DNA of 64,000 bases from Metabacillus sp. B2-18. GTDB lineage: Bacteria; Bacillota; Bacilli; Bacillales; Bacillaceae. The DNA is taken from NCBI RefSeq assembly GCF_021117275.1, contig NZ_CP088245.1, forward strand, positions 4,342,001 through 4,406,000, written 5' to 3'. Shown here one piece after another: positions 19,020 through 27,469 of this stretch; within the stretch, counting starts at the first letter, position 1; every line of letters begins with the position of its first letter. The notes under the pieces were generated by a model. That model made no database searches. It was not told the DNA's origin and worked only from the letters and a program-made list of their open reading frames with translations. The position numbers and the translations under genes are program-made.

Positions 19020-19098
19020 GATATCCTCCTTGTTGCTATCTTTCTTTGAAATCAAAAACTTTTTCAAGTCTCAACTACGTTTGGCTATTGAAAAATAA

Positions 19099-19224
19099 CA
19101 AAAAATCCACCGATAAACACGGAGGATTGCTGTACAAAGCTCTTCCACTCATCAGCAATCCAGCCACCATAGATTTCTCCTTAGGTCTGTGACTTTGCGT
19201 CTCCATTTTTCAATGAATTTGCCT
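19099..19224 (-). promoter_or_regulatory. Cyclic-di-GMP-I (GEMM-I) riboswitch with terminator
   Basis: On the minus strand the aptamer (19224-19154) shows the class signatures GGAGACGCAAAGTCACAGAC followed by CTAAGGAG, and then ATGGTGGCTGGATTGCTGA. The 3' P1 strand GGATTGCT can alternatively pair with AGCAATCC at 19132-19125, next to a terminator stem ATCCTCCG / CGGTGGAT and six T residues (19133-19099). This is a classical transcription-control platform 80 nt ahead of the HD-GYP start codon. Whether ligand turns expression on or off is not decided here. Confidence 0.93.
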
Positions 19225-19325
19225 TTATTATATAAGGTTGTTGTTTTCGTTTATTAACAAATATACCATGAGATTTACGTTTATTAATAGCTTTAATTTC
19301 TTCCAATGAATTCTAAGAAGAGATA

Positions 19326-19355
19326 CAAAAAACCCCTAAATGAGTTTTAAGGGAT
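19326..19355 (-). terminator. Terminator of the PPDK regulatory protein gene
   Basis: Minus strand: stem CCCTTAA / TTAGGGG followed by TTTTTT. Confidence 0.82.
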
Positions 19356-19362
19356 TCTTTAC

Positions 19363-20187
19363 TTAGCTTGATTTTATCTCGACCTTATGTGACATGCTAC
19401 CGATGATCCACTCTGCCGCTTCTTCTATTGCCATTATGGAAAGATCTATAGTTGGACATCCAAGGTTAACCATTACTGTTTCAGCGAATTGTAATTCTTC
19501 CTTAATCCGTTCAATTTTCGCATAACTTGAATCCGGAGATAACCCTAAGTGCTTCAATCTTTCTCCCCTTATTTCTCTTAGTTTCTCAGGTGACATCGTT
19601 AACCCAATACATTTTCCTTCTGACAACTTAAAAAGTTCTTCAGGAGGAGAAACCTCAGGGACTAATGGGATATTTGCTACCTTAACCATTTTATTAGCCA
19701 AATACATCGACAATGGTGTCTTTAAAGTTCTTGAAACACCGATGAGAACGATATCCGCCTCCTTGATTCCACGCATATCCTTTCCATCGTCATATTGCAC
19801 AGCAAATTCAATGGCTTCAATTCTACGAAAATAGGAGTTATCAGGTACTTCTATTATACTTGGTTTTTGTACCGGTTGTTTATTTAGCTTAGTTGCAAAT
19901 GTCTCCAATAGTGGACCTATTAAGTCAATCACCGTAACATCTTCTTCATTCGCTTTATGATCAAGATGCTTTTTAAATAGTGGAGTAAAGAGTGTATAGG
20001 CAATGATAGCGTTGCTTAGCTTCGCGAGAGCAATCAGATCATTTATTTCTTCCTTATTTTCTATATAGGAGATTGTTTTAATGTTAAACTCTGTTCCGAT
20101 AAATTGGGCAGCAACTGTTTTGACCAACAGCTCTGCTGTATCACCCACCGAATCAGAAAGAACATAGACAATTTCTTTTTCATACAC
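19363..20187 (-). CDS. Pyruvate,phosphate dikinase regulatory protein (PDRP, YqfL family)
   Basis: Bifunctional ADP-dependent kinase and phosphorylase (DUF299 family) that inactivates and reactivates pyruvate, phosphate dikinase or PEP synthase by threonine phosphorylation. It has 274 residues. Typical blocks are the N-terminal VYVLSDSVGDTAE, the P-loop-like GVSRTLKTPLSMYLA (about residue 150), and LGLSPDSSYA. The start is a GTG with AGGTGA 7 nt upstream. No dikinase gene is adjacent, as in B. subtilis, so its target must lie outside the window. Confidence 0.93.
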   Translation of the reverse strand: MYEKEIVYVLSDSVGDTAELLVKTVAAQFIGTEFNIKTISYIENKEEINDLIALAKLSNAIIAYTLFTPLFKKHLDHKANEEDVTVIDLIGPLLETFATKLNKQPVQKPSIIEVPDNSYFRRIEAIEFAVQYDDGKDMRGIKEADIVLIGVSRTLKTPLSMYLANKMVKVANIPLVPEVSPPEELFKLSEGKCIGLTMSPEKLREIRGERLKHLGLSPDSSYAKIERIKEELQFAETVMVNLGCPTIDLSIMAIEEAAEWIIGSMSHKVEIKSS

Positions 20188-20335
20188 TTATAATCACCTA
20201 TTCTTTGAACTTATTATCTTCTGAAACATTACCACATTCATCTTGCCTAAAGGTAGTATAATGCTTACTCTTACTCCAGAAAATTTCATCATTTGTTAGT
20301 AAAATCTACTTTTCTGTTAACGATACTCGAAACCT

Positions 20336-20650
20336 TTGAAATCGACGAAACTCTACAAATATCGGGTGGTGACAGTAAGAAACAACATTAATAGCAAAAT
20401 AAACGGAATTCAATGTGAAGAATGTCATCGTACACAAGCGTTAAAAATGAATCTTGTTAAAGAATTTCAAAAAGAAGTGTATGAGCGGATTTCCACAAAG
20501 CCAGTGAGAATCACTCAGGAGTATAAAGAAGATTTAAGTAAATTACTAGCAAGCCTGCCGATTCGAATACTAAGTAAACCATATCGACTTATGCGGTACT
20601 TGAATGAAACTCGGAAGGTGTTTAAGTTGTATAGAGATAATAAGGGGTAA
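20336..20650 (+). CDS. Small protein of unknown function with one CxxC pair
   Basis: Up to 104 residues; not recognised. It has one CEEC pair near residue 26, then a basic helical tail (KPYRLMRYLNETRKVFKLYR). No convincing ribosome binding site stands before the TTG at 20336. GGTGGTGA occurs at about 20364 but is not followed by a standard start codon at good distance, and the next ATG in frame is at 20444. The gene may be real with a poor start or may be a 5'-degraded remnant. Confidence 0.45.
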   Translation: MKSTKLYKYRVVTVRNNINSKINGIQCEECHRTQALKMNLVKEFQKEVYERISTKPVRITQEYKEDLSKLLASLPIRILSKPYRLMRYLNETRKVFKLYRDNKG

Positions 20651-20667
20651 GCACTCATACTCTTTTA

Positions 20668-20716
20668 TAAAAAGAATACTCTACTACCAACTTTAAAAGT
20701 CAGCAGTAGAGTATTC
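20668..20716 (-). terminator. Terminator of the interrupted GGDEF/EAL gene
   Basis: Perfect twelve-pair stem GAATACTCTACT / AGTAGAGTATTC, then TTTTTAT on the minus strand. It overlaps the last codons of the detached 3' fragment of that gene. Confidence 0.88.
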
Positions 20717-20784
20717 ATCCAACAACTCTTCAAATTCCCCATGTGGTACAGGCCTCGAAAAGTAAAATCCTTGGGCCTCGATAC
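20693..20784 (-). pseudogene. Detached 3' end of the GGDEF/EAL gene
   Basis: Read on the minus strand in the frame of the gene on the far side of the IS, this encodes AQGFYFSRPVPHGEFEELLD, then EYSTADF and a stop codon (20695-20693). That is a textbook C-terminus of an EAL domain (QGFYFSRPVP). Removing the insertion and one copy of the target duplication rejoins GCIE to AQGF in frame. It now lacks a start and is not expected to be translated. Confidence 0.93.
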
Positions 20785-20892
20785 GAGGCCACTGAAAAAG
20801 TCCAAGTAAAAGGTAGAAAGATTCACTTAGGTGAACTTTTCTACCTTTTTTACTTTATAATTAAAATTATAAATATAAGTGGGTGGTTTCCA

Positions 20893-22350
20893 ATGATACA
20901 AAAACAACAAACAATGATGTTTAGTCCATATGTGGCTCTATATGATATCGTCGTTCCTCAGGATAATATGTTACGAAGAATTAAGGATCTAATTGACTTT
21001 TCTTTTATTTACGAAGAATTAAAGGATAAATATTGTCTAGATAATGGGCGGAATGCGATAGATCCTATTCGCATGTTTAAATATTTGTTTTTGAAAACCA
21101 TTCATGATGTTTCAGATGTTGATATTATCGAGCGTTCAAAATATGATATGTCCTTCAAATATTTTTTGGATATGGCTCCGGAGGAAGCCGTTATTGATTC
21201 AAGTTCTTTGACAAAGTTTCGTAAGCTTAGGTTAAAAGACATGAACTTATTAGACATGCTTATCAATAAGACAGTGGAGATTGCCATTGAGAAAGAGATT
21301 ATTAAAAGCAAGTCCATTATTGTAGATGCCACCCATACAAAGGCGAGATATAATCAAATGACTCCAAAAGAAATACTAATGGAGCGCTCCAAAAACCTCA
21401 GAAAAGCAATTTATAAAATTAACGAGAGTATGAAGAAGAAATTCCCCGTAAAGCCAAACAATGATCTACTTGAAGATGAGATTACTTATTCCCAAGAGCT
21501 CATTGAAGTGATTGAAAAGGAAGAAAGCCTTTTAGAGTATCCAAAAGTCAAGGAACATCTTAATCTCCTGAAAGAAGCCGTTGCAGATGATATCGAACAG
21601 CTACAGTCCATGAATGATCTAGATGCCAAAGTCGGACACAAAGCAGCTGACTCATCATTCTTTGGCTATAAAACTCATCTGGCGATGAGTGAAGAGCGAA
21701 TTATTACAGCCGCAACGATTACAACCGGAGAAAAAAATGATGGAAAAGAGCTACAGACACTTGTTGAGAAAAGTATAGATGCAGGAATGGAAATTGAAAC
21801 GGTTATTGGGGATACTGCGTATTCTGAGAAAGACAACATTCAATATAGTAAGGAAAATGGAATTAAACTGGTCTCAAAATTAAATCCTTCCATAACTCAG
21901 GGTACCCGAAAAAAAGAGGATGAATTTGAATTCAATAAGGATGCGGGCATGTATGTCTGCAAGGCAGGGCATATGGCTGTACGGAAAGCTAGGCAAGGTA
22001 AAAAAGGAGTAGGCAAAAACCAAGTTGATACCTACTATTTTAATGTTGAAAAATGCAAGAGATGTCCTTTCAGAGAAGGGTGCTACAAAGAGGGAGCCAA
22101 AAGTAAAACATATTCTGTTTCCCTTAAGTCTGAACAACATTCATCCCAAGCACAATTCCAGAAAAGTGTATATTTTAAGGAAAAGTCTAAAGAGCGTTAT
22201 AAAATTGAAGCGAAAAATAGTGAATTAAAACACAGACACGGGTATAATGTGGCAAAATCCTCGGGTCTAATTAGCATGGAGTTGCAAGGCGCCATGGCTA
22301 TATTTACGGTAAACATTAAAAGAATTCTAAAGCTACTAGGGGAAAATTAG
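20893..22350 (+). CDS. IS1182-family DDE transposase
   Basis: Transposase of 485 residues. The N-terminal domain is of the DUF772 type (QDNMLRRIKDLIDFSFIYEE, then DPIRMFKYLFLK). The DDE core includes Asp in SIIVDATHTKARYN, Asp in VIGDTAYSEKDNI and a late Glu in RYKIEAKNSELKHRHGY. A zinc-like segment CKRCPFREGC lies between. The ATG at 20893 is chosen; the open frame before it lies in the terminal repeat and the interrupted host gene. The frame is intact. Confidence 0.94.
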   Translation: MIQKQQTMMFSPYVALYDIVVPQDNMLRRIKDLIDFSFIYEELKDKYCLDNGRNAIDPIRMFKYLFLKTIHDVSDVDIIERSKYDMSFKYFLDMAPEEAVIDSSSLTKFRKLRLKDMNLLDMLINKTVEIAIEKEIIKSKSIIVDATHTKARYNQMTPKEILMERSKNLRKAIYKINESMKKKFPVKPNNDLLEDEITYSQELIEVIEKEESLLEYPKVKEHLNLLKEAVADDIEQLQSMNDLDAKVGHKAADSSFFGYKTHLAMSEERIITAATITTGEKNDGKELQTLVEKSIDAGMEIETVIGDTAYSEKDNIQYSKENGIKLVSKLNPSITQGTRKKEDEFEFNKDAGMYVCKAGHMAVRKARQGKKGVGKNQVDTYYFNVEKCKRCPFREGCYKEGAKSKTYSVSLKSEQHSSQAQFQKSVYFKEKSKERYKIEAKNSELKHRHGYNVAKSSGLISMELQGAMAIFTVNIKRILKLLGEN

Positions 22351-22374
22351 AGAAAATATGTGGCTAATGCAAAG

Positions 22375-22423
22375 AAAGAGCCGACTTTAATTCCTAAAAA
22401 AGGAAAAAAAGTCGGCTCTTTTT
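22375..22423 (+). terminator. Terminator within the IS1182 element
   Basis: Stem AAAGAGCCGACTTT / AAAGTCGGCTCTTT followed by T residues, 25 nt after the transposase stop. Confidence 0.9.
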
Positions 22424-22459
22424 AAACTCACATGAATAATCTTTAAAATCGTCAGATTT

Positions 22460-24751
22460 TCAGTGGCCTCCCTCGATACAACCTAGTTTTTTCAGAATTC
22501 TTATTTGGTCTTCGTCCTCAACACCTTCAGCAATCACCTGTAATCCTAGTGCCTTTGCCATCGAAATAATGGTTGAGACAACCTCTGAATTTCCCACACA
22601 TTGATCAACAAACATCTTATCAATCTTCAACCGGTCCACTTCTAGCTTGTACAAGTAACTAAGTGAACTATATCCAGTTCCAAAGTCATCTATGCTTATT
22701 TCAATGCCCATATTACGTAATTGTTGAAGTCGACTATTTACCTCAACCTCATATTTCATCACAATTCTCTCTGTTATTTCAAACTCCAAAAAAGTGCCGT
22801 CTAATTTGTTTTCAACAAGTGTATGAGAAACAAAATTTATAAAACCATCATGTAGTAACGTAGGTAAAGATATATTAATAGAGGTTTGATGAATTCTTTT
22901 CCCTTTCTTCTTCCAGTTTGAAAGTATGCCACATACCTCTTTAATCATATTCTTTTCCAGCCGATCAATTTCCCCAATTTCCTCAGCCAAAGGGATAAAT
23001 ATATTTGGAGCAATCATACCCTGAGTACAGTGGTTCCATCTAGCAAGTGATTCTGCTCCAATTAACTCTCCATTGACCATATTATATTTCGGCTGTAGAT
23101 AAACTGATATTTGATTATGATCGATTGCATAGCGTAGCTCATTTTCAATGGCAATGTTTTTAAATTTATTTTCCAACATACTTTCTGAAAAAAACGAATA
23201 TCCATTTGATCCATTTTCTTTTGTATGGTACATAGCAATATCCGCGTACTTCATTAACTCCGTAATATTAGTTGAATGATGTGGATGCGTGGAGATACCA
23301 ACACTTGCAGTTGATATCACGTCTACTCCTTCAACATTCAATGGCTTTCTAAAGCAATCAACAAGTTCCTCTAAATATCCGTCTTGAGTTTCTGTCAAAG
23401 GAATCATAATGAGAAACTCGTCTCCTCCAAGCCTTCCGACAACACCTTTTTTCCCTGTAACGTGTTTAAGCTTGAGAGCAATTTCTTTTAATAAAGAATC
23501 ACCGAAGCTATGTCCAAAGCTATCATTTATTCGTTTAAAACGATCAAAATCCAATAATAAAATATGAAACTCTTCACCGTTTGCTGCCCATAGGTTTAAT
23601 ATCTCCATTAGCTTTCTTCTATTGTATAGACCTGTTAGCTCATCGTAAAAAGCCAGCTTATGAATCATTTGTTTTGCCTTTTTTTCCTCAGTAATATCCT
23701 TGGCAATCCCGTAATACCCGATTGTTTCATTATTAATAACGATCCTCATTGTTGTAATCTTAATATCAACTGCTCGTTGATCTTTTGTCACGATGACCGT
23801 TTCAACATCTTCAATGCTACCTGATTTTACTTTCTTGATAATTGCTTGTTTATCTAAATTAGGTTGTAAAAGTGAAAAAAGCTCTTTCCCAATTAATTCT
23901 TCTCGACTGTACCCTACCAACTTTAATGTTTCTTTATTTACATCCATTATTTTCCCTTTTAAATCAACAGAAAAAACAGCATTCGGGTTATGGCTGAAAA
24001 GAGATTTATATTTAACTGTCGTCGTTGACAACATTCGATCTGAAATAATATCCGGGAGTATCATTAATAAAGTGTTCGAGAGCATTGGATATAAATATGG
24101 AAGTAAATAGGTATAGCCTTTGTATTCATACTGTAAAACACCTTTGAAATCAAGCAGTGATGTTAATAGCAGATAAGGGATTCCACTTATTGAGATCCCA
24201 CATAAAATAGCACCAATATTCAACCAACTCTTCTTAACCACTTCTTCATCTTCATTTGTTATCTGCCTTAAAAACTTCATAAGTTTAAAAATACAAGTAA
24301 CTATGATTAGACAAGAGATGCTAAACGAAACGGGCTTAAAGTAGATTAACTCACGAAATGTCCACCAATAACCAATTGTTGTAATTCCAATAAACATCAT
24401 GGAAACGACAATACTTGAAATAATATACTTCCACCATTTGAATTCCTTAGCCTTTGCCATATATAACGTAAAATAGGCACCAAGAAAACATAGTAAAAAT
24501 ACGAGTAGTAATAATATGTAATTTGTCTCAGCGACAATCGGTACATCCAGCGATAAGCATGCATACGTATAGATTGACCAAAAACCAAGACCAACTACAA
24601 AAGAAAAAAGAAGTAACTTCTTCTTCATTTCTTTTTTATCTGTTACTCGCTTAATTTTTGTACTATATTCAAACCCCAGCTTACACGTCAAAATAGCCAA
24701 TATAGCAACGACTGAAATATCAAAAATATGAAAATAAAAAAATAAATTCAT
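22460..24751 (-). pseudogene. MHYT-like/PAS/GGDEF/EAL c-di-GMP signalling protein, 3' end lost to an IS
   Basis: YkoW (DgcW)-like membrane sensor. The N-terminal seven-helix region (residues 1-230) has a degenerate MHYT motif (GLGFWSIYTYACLSL). A PAS domain follows (FSHNPNAVFSVDLKGKIMDV), then a GGDEF domain with intact RLGGDEF, and an EAL domain with ESLARW in place of EALxRW plus DDFGTGYSSL and EGVE. The insertion replaces the last 27 residues by GGH and a stop inside the IS, removing the last strand and helix of the EAL barrel. The cyclase half could still work; phosphodiesterase activity is doubtful. The start at 24751 has AGGGGA upstream. Confidence 0.92.
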
Positions 24752-24928
24752 GTCAATTCCCCTAAAAACCGTTATGTTAAACATTCTAGATATCCTTCTT
24801 GATCTATTACTGACATAAAACAAAACAAACTAAGTTAGTCACCATCTAGTTTTAAAAGAATCTTCCACTCTTTTTATCGACATCTTTGTGCTAATAATGA
24901 AGGAAAATTCAAGAAAAATTGAGTTTTG

Positions 24929-24958
24929 TGGTGCCTGTCACTTCCCGAATTTTGTCGA
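24929..24958. repeat. 30-bp dispersed repeat, copy 2
   Basis: Same sequence as 8734-8763 with one mismatch, here in the 330-bp divergent region between the GGDEF/EAL gene and the chemoreceptor gene. Confidence 0.85.
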
Positions 24959-24971
24959 CACTTCAAATTAA

Positions 24972-25004
24972 CCTTTAAGGTTCCTTTAAGGTTCCTTTAA
25001 GGTT
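24972..25004. repeat. Three tandem 11-bp repeats CCTTTAAGGTT
   Basis: Three exact head-to-tail copies of CCTTTAAGGTT, about 80 bp before the chemoreceptor start codon. An 11-bp period is one DNA helical turn, so a regulator could contact all copies from one face. Confidence 0.85.
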
Positions 25005-25082
25005 CTTCCGTAATAATAGAGCCCTAGAAAATACAACCTTAGATATAGTCATTATTTGCTAATGCATAAAGGAGAACTACAT

Positions 25083-26741
25083 ATGAAGATTACAATTCGA
25101 AAGAAATTAATGTCCGGCTTTTTACTACTCGCTATTCTAATCGGGATGGTGAGTGCGCTATCTTACTATCAGATTCATAATATCAACAACTCTTATTCGC
25201 AATTAGTTGAGCAGCAAACTACTAATTTAACAAGCATTAAAGATATACAACTCTACGCATCTCGCTCCATTGCGAGCTTGAAAGATATGCAATCTGAAGG
25301 AACAGAAAATATGGAGTTTCTTGAAAATTCTCTTGATCAGATAACCGAACAGATAAACAGCATTGAAGCAGATATACAAGATGAAGAAGCCAAGGAACTT
25401 TTAACTACTATCACTTCCTTAAAGGAACAAATTATAGAACAGGTTCAAGAAGAGCAAGCAAACAAACTTGTTGGAGAAGAGATTATTCCATTAGCGATAC
25501 AAATCGAAGAAGCAGCAAATAGAATCGTTGAAATACAAACAAAAGAGATGAAAACTGAAACAAAGGCAAATACGAAAATGGTATCTTCTGTTAAAAACAT
25601 GATGCTAGTATGGAGCCTCATTTCTCTGATTCTAGCCATCTTAATCGGCATGTTCATGTCCGGCATGATTACTCGCCCTATTTCTTTATTAGTAGAAGGA
25701 GCTAAAAGAATTGCTTCAGGTGACTTAACACAAGAAGACATAAGTGTAAAAAATAGCGATGAAATCAGTGAGTTGGCAAATTCCTTTAATATCATGAAGC
25801 AAAATCTTCAACAACTAATTGATGAGGTACGCTTGAACGCACACCAGGTTTCGGTAACTTCTGAAGAGTTATCTGCAAGTGCCGATGCAACGAATCTGGC
25901 AACACAACACATTACTCTTGGGATGCAAGAGGTTGCAGCAGGCGCTGAAAAACAAGTTAGCACAGTTATTCAATCAGTTGAAAGTGCTGAAAAAATTACA
26001 AAAGGAATGAATAAAGTAACTGAATCCATTCAGTCTGTAGCGAATTTAACTATTGTGGCAAATGAAAAAGCAACACTGGGTAACGATGTAGTTAATAAAA
26101 CAATTAATCAAATGAGATTGGTGCAGGATTCTGCAATGGAGTCTGCTGAAGTTGTTCATACACTAAGTAATAAGTCTAAGGAAATTGGCCATATAATCGA
26201 ATTAATAACCAAGGTTGCAAGTCAAACCGACTTACTTGCTTTAAATGCTGCAATCGAAGCAGCTCGTGCGGGTGAACAAGGAAAAGGATTTGCTGTCGTT
26301 GCCGATGAGGTTCGAAAGTTGGCTGTGCAATCCGCAGATGCAGCAGGTCAAATTCGTCAACTCATAGAAGAAATACAAGAAGAATCCGAAAAAGCGGTAA
26401 GATCTATGAATAATGGAACAGATGTTGTAAATGAAGGGTTAAAGCTAGTAAGTCAAACCGGTGACTCATTCAAAAACATTCTTGGAGCGATCCAACAGGT
26501 AGCAGCTGAATCACATGAAGTGGCTGCTATTGTAAATCAAATTCACTCAAATACACAAATAGTTACAGAAGGAATGAAAGAAGCCAGAGATATAGTCGAA
26601 CAATCCTCAGTAAGTATCCAAAACGTTGCTGCCTCTACTGAGGAACAAAACGCCACAATGGAAGAAGTCTCTTCATCAGCTGAAGGATTAAGTGAAATGG
26701 CACAAAATTTAAATAAAGTGATTAAGAAGTTTAAAGCATAA
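25083..26741 (+). CDS. Methyl-accepting chemotaxis protein
   Basis: Transmembrane chemoreceptor that signals to CheA. Parts in order over 552 residues: membrane helix 1 ([17 protein letters not shown], about residues 12-28), an outer four-helix-bundle-type sensor rich in Glu/Gln (about 30-170), membrane helix 2 ([20 protein letters not shown]), a HAMP linker ([17 protein letters not shown]), and the cytoplasmic coiled coil with the hairpin tip [29 protein letters not shown] lies 8 nt before the ATG at 25083, which is preferred over the ATG at 25056. The ligand is unknown. Confidence 0.95.
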   Translation: MKITIRKKLMSGFLLLAILIGMVSALSYYQIHNINNSYSQLVEQQTTNLTSIKDIQLYASRSIASLKDMQSEGTENMEFLENSLDQITEQINSIEADIQDEEAKELLTTITSLKEQIIEQVQEEQANKLVGEEIIPLAIQIEEAANRIVEIQTKEMKTETKANTKMVSSVKNMMLVWSLISLILAILIGMFMSGMITRPISLLVEGAKRIASGDLTQEDISVKNSDEISELANSFNIMKQNLQQLIDEVRLNAHQVSVTSEELSASADATNLATQHITLGMQEVAAGAEKQVSTVIQSVESAEKITKGMNKVTESIQSVANLTIVANEKATLGNDVVNKTINQMRLVQDSAMESAEVVHTLSNKSKEIGHIIELITKVASQTDLLALNAAIEAARAGEQGKGFAVVADEVRKLAVQSADAAGQIRQLIEEIQEESEKAVRSMNNGTDVVNEGLKLVSQTGDSFKNILGAIQQVAAESHEVAAIVNQIHSNTQIVTEGMKEARDIVEQSSVSIQNVAASTEEQNATMEEVSSSAEGLSEMAQNLNKVIKKFKA

Positions 26742-26746
26742 ATATT

Positions 26747-26783
26747 AAAGAGATCATCTCTCTACTGACGATGATCTCTTTTT
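26747..26783 (+). terminator. Terminator of the chemoreceptor gene
   Basis: Stem AAAGAGATCATC / GATGATCTCTTT followed by T residues. Confidence 0.9.
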
Positions 26784-26799
26784 ACTCTTAAAATTCGTA

Positions 26800-27012
26800 T
26801 TACAACACTTTTTGCTTCTTCTTAATCTCTTTATGATTCATGCCGCGGTTTTTCATTTCCCATTTCACTAAAGATAGGAATTTTTTAATTTCAATCACTC
26901 TATTCAGATCATAAAAAGATCCTCTACTCTTATGTACTTTTAATTGTTTTTTATATTTTAAATAAATACAAGATAATTCGTTATTATTAATTGAACTTAG
27001 TTCTGGTCCCAT
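26800..27012 (-). CDS. Small basic protein of unknown function
   Basis: About 70 residues, Lys-rich, predicted helical, ending KEIKKKQKVL; family not recognised. GGGTGA lies 5 nt before the ATG at 27012 (the frame is open from a GTG at 27021). It is convergent with the chemoreceptor gene. The recognisable ribosome binding site and lack of a competing frame favour a real gene, but no domain can be named. Confidence 0.5.
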   Translation of the reverse strand: MGPELSSINNNELSCIYLKYKKQLKVHKSRGSFYDLNRVIEIKKFLSLVKWEMKNRGMNHKEIKKKQKVL

Positions 27013-27126
27013 CCACTTCACCCTATAGAAAAAATTCCTTTCTCATTATGAGCGAAGAATGGTGTTAATTCAAGAGATTTATTTTTTATTTTAAAACCTT
27101 TATGAAATGAGCTTTTATGAGTAATG

Positions 27127-27176
27127 AAAAGGTAAAGGGCAATGACCTCGCAACGGTTTATCACCCTTTACCTTTT
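27127..27176 (-). terminator. Inverted repeat, probable terminator of the carbonic anhydrase remnant
   Basis: Arms AAAAGGTAAAGGG / CCCTTTACCTTTT with a 24-nt loop, just after the remnant's stop codon. The T tract is short. Confidence 0.65.
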
Positions 27177-27182
27177 CCTAGT

Positions 27183-27332
27183 CTAAGAAACCATTTCAAT
27201 ATGATTTGTCTTCGTATCCACAACAATACCATGAACTGCGATTGATTTTGGAATAAGGGGATGCATTTGAACCAGATTCATATTTTTCTTAATGATCGTT
27301 TCCATATTGTTCTCCCCTGTTAACCACTCGTA
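27183..27332 (-). pseudogene. C-terminal remnant of a beta-carbonic anhydrase
   Basis: The minus strand encodes YEWLTGENNMETIIKKN, NLVQMHPLIP and AVHGIVVD, then a short tail to TAG. This matches the C-terminal part of bacterial beta-class carbonic anhydrases (..NHPLIP..VHGLVID..). Only about 49 residues remain; the zinc-binding two thirds are missing and the break coincides with the end of an insertion sequence. The missing part is not found on the other side of that element. Confidence 0.82.
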
Positions 27333-27469
27333 TTGTCAAAACTTCTATAAGAAATAGGTTATAAAATATCTCCATAGAGGGCTTTATAGGCAAAAAAATT
27401 GCCACCCCCTAAATTCTTTGGATAATTGAGGTTACCACACACCCAACAACCAAGAATGGAAGTGACAAT

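Larger units (their letters stand above)
20785..22470 (+). mobile_element. IS1182-family insertion sequence (1686 bp)
   Basis: Terminal inverted repeats GAGGCCACTGAAAA are perfect over 14 bp at both ends (20785 and 22470). The direct repeat CCTCGATAC flanks it at 20776-20784 and 22471-22479, a 9-bp target duplication. It carries one transposase on the plus strand, opposite to the interrupted GGDEF/EAL gene. The intact duplication and perfect ends indicate a recent insertion. Confidence 0.96.

Noticed and set aside
19068..19362. Small gene between the HD-GYP and PDRP genes
   Set aside because: The stretch is explained by the riboswitch, its terminator and the PDRP terminator.
20743..20892. 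Longer N-terminus of the IS1182 transposase
   Set aside because: This stretch crosses the IS end into the interrupted GGDEF/EAL gene, so it cannot belong to the transposase.
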